Positions 17,484 to 22,167 of a DNA stretch of 22,167 nt are shown piece after piece (position 1 is the stretch's first letter; every line of letters starts with the position of its first letter). The notes under the pieces are model-generated. The model saw only the letters and a list, made by a program, of their open reading frames with translations, was not told the origin of the DNA and searched no databases. The DNA is taken from IMG/VR virus record IMGVR_UViG_3300043540_000288, positions 1 to 22,167 of that record; one strand, 5' to 3'. A program made the position numbers and the translations under genes. This DNA is from a virus.

Positions 17484-17750
17484 TTACTTTTTGCTTCTTT
17501 TCTTTTTTCTTAATTTGCTTTTTTTAGCATCTCTTTTTTGTTCAGCAAATTCTCGTTTAACTTCGCCTCTTTTTCTACTTTTAGCACCTCTTTGTGCCAT
17601 CCAAGTTGCAAGAGCATATGGTTCTTTGACTTTACTTTTATGTTTTTCAAGTCCTCGTGCAATAATATCTCTTTCATCTCTTGCAGGACTTCCTCTCTTC
17701 ATACTTAATTTTTTCCAATCTTCTTTACCGCTAATAGAAACAGTTTTCAT
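17484..17750 (-). CDS. Small very basic phage protein
   Basis: 88 residues, with 30-40 percent Lys/Arg. The central phrase VKEPYALATWMAQRGAKSRK resembles the short 'xxPYALAxWM' segment of many small phage proteins next to portal genes; the function is not established. The C-terminal third (EQKRDAKKSKLRKKKRSKK) is almost pure charge and could bind nucleic acid. ATG 17750 has AAAAGGAGAT seven bases upstream. It sits directly between the zinc-ribbon gene and the portal. Confidence 0.65.
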   Translation of the reverse strand: MKTVSISGKEDWKKLSMKRGSPARDERDIIARGLEKHKSKVKEPYALATWMAQRGAKSRKRGEVKREFAEQKRDAKKSKLRKKKRSKK

Positions 17751-17752
17751 AT

Positions 17753-17980
17753 TTATCTCCTTTTAAGATATTGTTCTGGAATTGGTTTTATTTCAGCCAT
17801 AGTTTTTTGTGTTAAGCCTTCTCGGGAGCAAAACGGGCAGAAACGACTTTTTTCTTCAAACAAGCGACCACATTTAGTGCAAGTGAACAATCGTTGATTT
17901 GGTTTTATTTTTTCTAAATCTGAACTTCTTATTTCGCTTTCTACCCGTTCTCTTCTAATATCTTCTTCGTATCTTGACAT
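17753..17980 (-). CDS. Small zinc-ribbon protein
   Basis: 75 residues. Four Cys in the order C34-x2-C37-x10-C48-x2-C51 (FTCTKCGRLF ... RFCPFC) make a compact zinc ribbon. The N-terminal 30 residues are charged and helical (RYEEDIRRERVESEIRSSDL). Such ribbons bind nucleic acid or proteins; no specific family is recognised. ATG 17980 lacks a clear Shine-Dalgarno, but the stop of the previous 55-aa gene (TAA 17986-17984) is only three bases upstream, suggesting translational coupling. Confidence 0.7.
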   Translation of the reverse strand: MSRYEEDIRRERVESEIRSSDLEKIKPNQRLFTCTKCGRLFEEKSRFCPFCSREGLTQKTMAEIKPIPEQYLKRR

Positions 17981-17983
17981 TAT

Positions 17984-18151
17984 TTATTCAATAGTATGAC
18001 CTTTGACTTTAGGAAGATGTTTGGCTGTCTTCGCAGGATTTTCAGTATCTGTAACCTTTGGTTCTTTCTTTGTTGGCTCTTCACCTTTAATGAAGACCTC
18101 TTTTTCTTTTCCTTCATCTTCTTTGAACTCGGAATATCTTTTATTAGGCAT
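17984..18151 (-). CDS. Small charged protein, 55 aa
   Basis: A 55-residue frame from ATG 18151 to TAA 17984. It begins MPNKRYSEFKEDEGKEKEV and ends KTAKHLPKVKGHTIE, rich in Lys, Glu, Pro and Thr and probably disordered. GGAGG lies four bases before the ATG. A longer overlapping frame from about 18186 has no ribosome site and unconvincing Lys/Arg-only sequence, so this one is preferred. It is the first gene after the putative promoter at 18178-18206. Function unknown. Confidence 0.7.
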   Translation of the reverse strand: MPNKRYSEFKEDEGKEKEVFIKGEEPTKKEPKVTDTENPAKTAKHLPKVKGHTIE

Positions 18152-18177
18152 ATAACCTCCTTATACTTTATAAAAAA

Positions 18178-18206
18178 AGAATACAATATTTTTAAGACAT
18201 TGTCAA
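18178..18206 (-). promoter_or_regulatory. Possible sigma70-type promoter upstream of the small-gene/portal block
   Basis: On the minus strand: TTGACA (18206-18201), a 17-base spacer, TATTCT (18183-18178; four of six consensus bases). The -35 is preceded by C, as at the two stronger promoters. It lies in the 62-base gap between the 98-aa and 55-aa genes, and its predicted transcript would carry the GGAGG of the 55-aa gene. Confidence 0.5.
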
Positions 18207-18213
18207 GCCCCTA

Positions 18214-18510
18214 TCAAGCATTTTTTAATTTTCTTAAAAGATTTTTAATAGGATTGCCTTCATTTGGTTTTATAATCTTGCTATTATTCTGAATAGTTAT
18301 AATAAAACATTTTACTATATCAGTTTTAAGTCCATCCATTAACAAAATAATATCAAGTGGATTAACGAACTTATCCAATGGCAAGCCAATCCAAAACATT
18401 TTCTTTTCCTTATCAAACTGAACCATTGGATTTTCAATTCTTGGCAAATCTAATGGTTTTTGCTCTGTATCTGCATTTTGATTTTCTGGCTTTATTTCTT
18501 TCTCTTCCAT
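18214..18510 (-). CDS. Uncharacterised small phage protein
   Basis: 98 residues: an acidic, Gln/Asn-rich disordered first 25, then MVQFDKEKKMFWIGLPLDKF (about 29-48) and a helical IILLMDGLKTDIVKCFIITI, ending in a basic LLRKLKNA. No family was recognised. It lies two bases after the co-chaperonin-like gene, and before a possible promoter. ATG 18510 is supported by AGGAGA seven bases upstream. Function unknown. Confidence 0.7.
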   Translation of the reverse strand: MEEKEIKPENQNADTEQKPLDLPRIENPMVQFDKEKKMFWIGLPLDKFVNPLDIILLMDGLKTDIVKCFIITIQNNSKIIKPNEGNPIKNLLRKLKNA

Positions 18511-18511
18511 A

Positions 18512-18817
18512 TTATTCTCCTATCGCCCATATATCATACTCTCGGACTATAACATATTCCTCGTCATCTATAATAACGCTTGGACATTTTCTCGTTACTG
18601 GGTCAAGATGGACTACATCTCCAACTTTAAATGGCGGGTCTATAACTTTATCTGACATATCAATAACTTTTGCTTTCCAGCATTTGCCTTCTGTTTTTTT
18701 CTTGCTATCTTCAATTACCGAAACAGGGACATATAATCCCTTTTTCTTTTCTGGTTCGGTAGCAAGAGGTAAGACCAACACTTCATCGTTTAGTAATTTT
18801 ATTTTGTCTTTTATCAT
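18512..18817 (-). CDS. GroES-like co-chaperonin
   Basis: 101 residues, the length of GroES (97). The alignable pattern: IKLLNDEVLVLPL (first strands), a flexible Lys-rich segment at 20-42 with GLYVP at 27-31 in the place of the GroES mobile-loop tripeptide, KVIDPPFKVGDVVHLDP at 57-73 (GroES 'VKVGDIVIF'), and the end IIDDEEYVIVREYDIWAIGE matching GroES 'IDNEEVLIMSESDILAIVE'. Family knowledge: phage GroES-like proteins such as T4 gp31 replace the host co-chaperonin so that GroEL can fold capsid protein. It lies between the large terminase and the portal, so it is likely expressed with virion genes. ATG 18817 has TAGGAGGAG. Alternative: another beta-barrel of the same fold, but the C-terminal match is strong. 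Confidence 0.8.
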   Translation of the reverse strand: MIKDKIKLLNDEVLVLPLATEPEKKKGLYVPVSVIEDSKKKTEGKCWKAKVIDMSDKVIDPPFKVGDVVHLDPVTRKCPSVIIDDEEYVIVREYDIWAIGE

Positions 18818-18825
18818 TTCTCCTC

Positions 18826-20451
18826 CTATACAACTCCGTATGGTTTTGATTTATAATTTGGATATGATATATTTTCGCTTTTATTTACAGCATTAAATAT
18901 TTTCAGGTATGCTTTTTTGGTATTATTGGGGTCATATCCAAATTGCTTAACAAGATAGCAAGCAATAGCACAAGCGATTACTCTATCTGAAAAGCAACCT
19001 TCCTGAACATCTATGACATCATCATTTAAAACAATTGACCGCATTTCATAAATCAAGTCCTTTGATTTTATAGTAATCTCATAATTTTTAAGCATTGAAT
19101 TTAGATTATAGAACATATCTCTTTTAGTTCGCCTATTTGTTTCCCAGCCATATAATTGTTCTTGTTTTTTTTGCGAATGTGGTCCTTTTTCCCTGATATA
19201 GATATTGCTATAGCCTGTCTTAATAATATTATCTATTGTTACCTGACCGGGACCAGGCCAGGCTTCTGGAGCGAGCAAAGCATTATTATAATATCTGGCA
19301 AGGTTGACAAGTATTTCAGCAAAATCATCTGGCTGGATATGTCCGTGATATTCTGCTACTTGTGACATTGTATTAACATCAAGAACAAAGGCAGTTGAAT
19401 AGGCGCCATCTTTTAATCCCTCTGCAATATCAGAACCGATGATATAGATATGTTTAATATCAGGTGTCCCCCATATTTTTAATCCACTGCCGGACTTTGG
19501 GACAAAATAGACGCCTTTCTCATCGCCATTATCTTTAAGAAAGCCAATAAGTTTTGGCGGGGTGGTAATTTCCTCGTGTTTAGAAAGTATTATCCAATCA
19601 AAGAAAAGTTTTCCAGATGAAATAAACGCGGTAACAGATGAACTTGGATATTCTTGTTCGAAAAGTTCTGGATTAGACATATCTTGAATTTTCGCTCTAC
19701 GCCAGGCAAGTTGTTCAAAATCAAGATTATATTTTTCTATTAGTTCTTTTTCCTCTTTTGTTAAATCAGGCAAATTGGTAATTCCTTTAACTCTATATGT
19801 CTCATCAAAGAACCAGGGAATAAATATTGGCTTATATTTTGACTGACCTAATTCTGCTCTTTGCCACAAATGATAAAAGAAGTTTATTCCATTTGCAGTG
19901 GTCTCAATAGTTCCTTCCGCATCTTCCATACACGCTTCTTCAATAGCGGTTAAAATATCAATAGATTTATAGAATGAAAATTCGCTCAAGTGAAAATCGG
20001 TCACGTCGGACCCACGCCCAAAAGTTAGCGACCCAGCAGTTCCAACTCTAAATGTTGAATTGGTTGCTGGAAATTCTATATATCCATCTGCTTTATTTAT
20101 ATGATGTGGTATTTTAACTACGCAAGATGTTAATATTGGAATTACTCTTTTTAAGAACATTTCCTTTGTAGCATCATCATTTTGACAGAGCAGAACGCAT
20201 CTTTGATTGCTTTTAAACAGACATTTCCATAATGCTCTTGCTATTTTATAAGTTGAAATACCGCCCTTTCTACTTTTCAAGACGATATTAAATTTAGAAT
20301 AATTTTGCGAAAAATATTTCTGAATTTTATTTAACTTAAACGGAATAACCTTATTTGTTGATTTATCTATAACTGAAAGGGTTGTTTCAATAAAAAAGTC
20401 AGGCTTATCTATTAGTTGGGCTAATATTTCTTTGTCCGTCATCTTTGGCAT
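18826..20451 (-). CDS. terL: Terminase large subunit (packaging ATPase/nuclease)
   Basis: 541 residues from ATG 20451. The frame extends to ATG 20472 (548 aa), but AGGAGA at 20458-20463 lies seven bases before ATG 20451, so that start is preferred. Numbering from 20472: Walker A-like SRKGGIST at 67-74; Walker B VTDFHLSEF with Asp159 and Glu164; coupling motif ETTANG at 190-195; nuclease (RNase H-like) acidic residues Asp348 in IGSDIAEG, Glu403 in APEAWPGPGQ and Asp496 in FSDRVIA. All key elements are present. It cuts and translocates DNA into the capsid through the portal, with the small terminase encoded upstream. It overlaps the SpoVG-like gene by 47 bases. Confidence 0.93.
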   Translation of the reverse strand: MPKMTDKEILAQLIDKPDFFIETTLSVIDKSTNKVIPFKLNKIQKYFSQNYSKFNIVLKSRKGGISTYKIARALWKCLFKSNQRCVLLCQNDDATKEMFLKRVIPILTSCVVKIPHHINKADGYIEFPATNSTFRVGTAGSLTFGRGSDVTDFHLSEFSFYKSIDILTAIEEACMEDAEGTIETTANGINFFYHLWQRAELGQSKYKPIFIPWFFDETYRVKGITNLPDLTKEEKELIEKYNLDFEQLAWRRAKIQDMSNPELFEQEYPSSSVTAFISSGKLFFDWIILSKHEEITTPPKLIGFLKDNGDEKGVYFVPKSGSGLKIWGTPDIKHIYIIGSDIAEGLKDGAYSTAFVLDVNTMSQVAEYHGHIQPDDFAEILVNLARYYNNALLAPEAWPGPGQVTIDNIIKTGYSNIYIREKGPHSQKKQEQLYGWETNRRTKRDMFYNLNSMLKNYEITIKSKDLIYEMRSIVLNDDVIDVQEGCFSDRVIACAIACYLVKQFGYDPNNTKKAYLKIFNAVNKSENISYPNYKSKPYGVV

Positions 20452-20770
20452 TGGCATTCTCCTGATTGGCATTATCTTCTGTTTTAAATAGTTCCGCTTT
20501 TAGCATATGCATAAAAGTCCCCAATATTACTTCATTGATTTGTTTTCTTGTTTGTTGATTTATAGGATGGCAAATATCCAGAAACTCGCCATTTAATTTT
20601 GACTTATAACTTGGCATACAGACTCTAAAACTTTTATTCTTTCCTTCAACTATTCTAACTTTATGGACGGCAAAACAATTATTGATAACAAACGAACAAT
20701 AAGCCATAACTGGCTTTTCTTCCTTAACCATTTTAATTTGGACATTACCGATTGTTATTCCCATTGTCAT
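20405..20770 (-). CDS. SpoVG-like nucleic-acid-binding regulator
   Basis: 121 residues. Residues 5-85 follow SpoVG closely: ITIGNVQIKMV, CFAVHKVRIVEGKNKSF (33-48; SpoVG FVVHDIRVIDGNNGLF), VCMPSYK (50-56), GEFLDICHPINQQTRKQI (61-78; SpoVG GEFRDITHPINSSTRGKI). The last ~35 residues are a hydrophilic Asn/Asp/Glu tail. Family knowledge: SpoVG binds DNA and RNA and regulates genes in Firmicutes, Spirochaetes and others. Here it overlaps both the small terminase and the large terminase genes, so all three are made together. It could adjust packaging timing or bind phage DNA or RNA. ATG 20770 follows GAGGACGATA; a second ATG at 20764 is also possible. Confidence 0.8.
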   Translation of the reverse strand: MTMGITIGNVQIKMVKEEKPVMAYCSFVINNCFAVHKVRIVEGKNKSFRVCMPSYKSKLNGEFLDICHPINQQTRKQINEVILGTFMHMLKAELFKTEDNANQENANAKDDGQRNISPTNR

Positions 20771-21209
20771 TATCGTCCTCCAATTCTAATCTTTGTCTAA
20801 TCGCTTGAATGTTAATATTTAAATCAGACGTTTTATCCTCTAATTGCGCTATCTTATCAAGAAAGACCTTCTGCGCTGAAGTATCTCCAGCCTCCGCATT
20901 GGCTATCAATGACTTAACGACATTTGGCGTCTTTCTTTTCGCCCATTCTACAGTATCCTTAACTATTTGCTCCGATTTTATCTGCGTATCCCAATATTGC
21001 AGTCGTTGCGGAGTTATTCCGAACTTCCTTGCAAATTCGGACTTTGTCCTTAACTTCATCAACTCTATTTGCTCTTCGGTAAAAAATCTCAAATCATCTC
21101 TATCTATTTTTTGCGGAAGTGAAAGCCAGATTTCATATTTTCTTTTAATATCTTTTATCTCTTCTGGCAAGTGTGGATTCTGTTGCATTCCTTTACATCT
21201 GGGTTGCAT
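20745..21209 (-). CDS. terS: Terminase small subunit
   Basis: 154 residues from ATG 21209. The middle contains a helix-turn-helix, KSEFARKFGITPQRLQYWDT, typical of DNA-recognition domains of small terminases. The following helices (VKDTVEWAKRKTPNVVKSLI; DTSAQKVFLDKIAQ) fit the oligomerisation part, and the Asn/Asp-rich end is disordered. A longer frame begins at TTG 21245, but that lies inside the promoter, so it is unlikely. ATG 21209 is seven bases after the -10 box, implying a leaderless or near-leaderless mRNA; ATG 21188, preceded immediately by AAAGGA, is the alternative start. Recognises the packaging site and hands DNA to TerL. Overlaps the SpoVG-like gene by 26 bases. Confidence 0.82.
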   Translation of the reverse strand: MQPRCKGMQQNPHLPEEIKDIKRKYEIWLSLPQKIDRDDLRFFTEEQIELMKLRTKSEFARKFGITPQRLQYWDTQIKSEQIVKDTVEWAKRKTPNVVKSLIANAEAGDTSAQKVFLDKIAQLEDKTSDLNINIQAIRQRLELEDDNDNGNNNR

Positions 21210-21216
21210 ATTTAAA

Positions 21217-21245
21217 ATTTTACATAAATTTAATTGGCTTGTCAA
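21217..21245 (-). promoter_or_regulatory. Sigma70-type promoter of the packaging operon
   Basis: On the minus strand: TTGACA (21245-21240), 17 bases, TAAAAT (21222-21217). Eleven of twelve bases match the consensus. ATG 21209 follows the -10 box by seven bases, so the start is expected at or next to the A of the ATG. The -35 box overlaps that of the plus-strand promoter. Confidence 0.8.
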
Positions 21246-21267
21246 GTCTTATTTTTTTTAGTATAAT
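21239..21267 (+). promoter_or_regulatory. Divergent sigma70-type promoter of the plus-strand gene
   Basis: TTGTCA (21239-21244), 17 bases, TATAAT (21262-21267), then six bases (ATTTTT) to ATG 21274. Eleven of twelve bases match the consensus. The -35 box lies in CTTGTCAAG (21238-21246), a 9-bp palindrome centred on T21242 that also holds the opposing -35. Confidence 0.82.
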
Positions 21268-21273
21268 ATTTTT

Positions 21274-22011
21274 ATGCAAGCAATTAACCCAGATGAAGTA
21301 ATTGATACCAGGTCGGAAATATTTGATAGAAAAATATTAAAGATAATTGATACCGGCGAAAGTATTCTATGTATTTCAATAGCAAAAAACAAAAAGAAAT
21401 ATAATACCTCTTCCTTTAAAACAACTTCGCCAATTTTTGATATTAGAAGAATTAACTTCAGGAAAAAATATAATCATTTTGTATTAGATACATTATTTGG
21501 AATTTCATTTTCACTTCAGGATGAGGCAACCCAATTTGCCAACATATTGGCTCAAATACCACAAAACGATGAAATTAAACTTTTGGATTATGCCAAATTA
21601 TTCCTTGAGCCCGCCTATAATTCCGACCCTAAAATACTTGATATGCTCGGTTCTAATAACCAAAAAGATATAGAAATTGCTAAAAATTCACTTAACTATT
21701 CAGAAGTTATAATCGCTAAAATTGATGTAAATTACTTCGTTAAATATTTCGTTACCATCAGATTAGCCGATAATGAAAAACCAGCAATTGTCTTGCATAA
21801 ATGCCCGGTAACACCTTCTTATTACGGATTTATAACTTCTTCTGTCAGAATACCATATCCATATCTGCCAAATTTCATTACCGACTTATATCAAACAATC
21901 CCAGAATATAAAATCCAATTTAGCGAATTTTTAAAAGCAATAGAACAATATAAACAAAGAAATAAGAAAATACCTCACCTTCCTTTTAAAATAAAGAACC
22001 TTTTAAAATAA
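21274..22011 (+). CDS. Unidentified protein, possibly with PC4-like fold
   Basis: 245 residues, the only gene on the plus strand, not confidently recognised. The first half has ILCISIAKNKKKYN (31-44), FDIRRINFRKKY (55-66) and FGISFSLQDEATQFANILAQ (75-94). The spacing strand-strand-DIR-strand-GISxSxxE-helix recalls PC4-type transcription coactivators that bind single-stranded DNA. The second half (145-210) has strands and a helix in a similar order (VKYFVTIRLADNEKPAIVLH; YYGFITSSVRI; LPNFITDLYQTI), so it could be a duplication, weaker. The C-terminus is basic (KKIPHLPFKIKNLLK). ATG 21274 lies six bases after a perfect TATAAT, so the mRNA probably has no leader and no Shine-Dalgarno. Diverging from the late genes, it could be an early or regulatory protein. 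Confidence 0.4.
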   Translation: MQAINPDEVIDTRSEIFDRKILKIIDTGESILCISIAKNKKKYNTSSFKTTSPIFDIRRINFRKKYNHFVLDTLFGISFSLQDEATQFANILAQIPQNDEIKLLDYAKLFLEPAYNSDPKILDMLGSNNQKDIEIAKNSLNYSEVIIAKIDVNYFVKYFVTIRLADNEKPAIVLHKCPVTPSYYGFITSSVRIPYPYLPNFITDLYQTIPEYKIQFSEFLKAIEQYKQRNKKIPHLPFKIKNLLK

Positions 22012-22019
22012 AGAATAAC

Positions 22020-22032
22020 CTTTTGTCAAAAG
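22020..22032. repeat. 13-bp palindrome CTTTTGTCAAAAG
   Basis: Perfect inverted repeat CTTTTG-T-CAAAAG just after the plus-strand gene's stop. Its core TTGTCAA is the same as that of the -35 palindrome at 21238-21246. No T-run follows on the plus strand, so a rho-independent terminator is not supported. Confidence 0.7.
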
Positions 22033-22063
22033 CAAAAATTGCGAAAAAAAAGAGGGCCCACTG

Positions 22064-22145
22064 TACTAAGACTATACCTGAGTCTTAGTCTTAGAAGACT
22101 TAGACAGTCTACAGTCTTAGTATTAATACTATAGGCTTATAGTAT
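22064..22145. repeat. Cluster of nested inverted repeats
   Basis: Within 82 bases: ACTAAGACT (22065-22073) pairs with AGTCTTAGT (22081-22089) over a 7-base loop, and also with AGTCTTAGTA at 22113-22122; AGTCTT-AG-AAGACT at 22087-22100; AGACT/AGTCT at 22096-22110; the 14-bp palindrome TAGTATTAATACTA at 22118-22131; and ATACTATA-GGCT-TATAGTAT at 22126-22145. The remaining bases of the 156-base stretch after 22011 hold no gene that I can see. Confidence 0.8.
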
Positions 22146-22167
22146 AGTGTATTATTTTGACTGTGTA

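Noticed and set aside
17980-18186. 68-aa minus-strand frame rich in Lys/Arg
   Set aside because: Overlaps the 55-aa gene in another frame, lacks a ribosome site, and its start lies inside the leader; the 55-aa frame with GGAGG fits better.
21210-21245. TTG start extending terS upstream by 12 codons
   Set aside because: The added codons would lie inside the -35/-10 region of the gene's own promoter, so they would not be transcribed.
22032-22042. GCAA-AAA-TTGC hairpin followed by A-rich sequence as terminator
   Set aside because: Only four pairs, and the run after it is A rather than T on the plus strand; on the minus strand the T-run comes before the hairpin, not after it.

Overview
The window is an AT-rich (roughly one-third G+C by eye) block of a tailed bacteriophage genome. 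It holds almost the complete DNA-packaging and virion-assembly module on the minus strand, read from right (about 21.2 kb) to left (1). A single plus-strand gene diverges at the right end. Shine-Dalgarno sites such as AGGAGG are clear before most genes and promoters are sigma70-like, so the host is a bacterium; nothing here identifies it further. No tape measure, tail tube, sheath or baseplate gene is seen. The adaptor, nozzle-like and ejection-like genes therefore suggest a short-tailed podovirus, with an architecture recalling SU10/phiEco32-type or P22-type phages.

Right to left on the minus strand. Packaging block: small terminase, a SpoVG-like protein, large terminase, a GroES-like co-chaperonin, four small proteins (one a zinc ribbon, one only 55 aa) and the portal. 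Head block, behind its own consensus promoter at 15442-15470: a helical protein, scaffold, a protein with two CxxC pairs, a putative decoration protein and the major capsid protein. Connector and tail block: a helical protein, two small exported-looking beta-rich proteins, a 49-aa basic protein, a frameshifted head-tail adaptor and a 977-aa nozzle/stopper-like protein. Ejection block: three consecutive genes of 199, 324 and 1056 aa. The left end holds a PurD-like ATP-grasp enzyme and the N-terminal part of a tail fibre cut by the window edge.

The plus-strand gene (21274-22011) is unidentified; its first half weakly resembles a PC4-type single-strand DNA-binding fold. It and the small terminase are driven by two back-to-back consensus promoters whose -35 boxes occupy the same 9-bp palindrome, and both transcripts are predicted to start at or next to the AUG. 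To the right of the plus-strand gene lies a short region packed with nested inverted repeats.

The most unusual points are the shared -35 divergent promoter, Sec-type N-terminal signals on five tail or outer virion proteins but not on capsid, packaging or ejection proteins, a 10-base homopolymer that puts the adaptor's signal peptide out of frame with its body, and the accessory enzymes (SpoVG-like, GroES-like and PurD-like proteins) embedded in the structural operon. All function calls are from reading the sequence; no database search was run.
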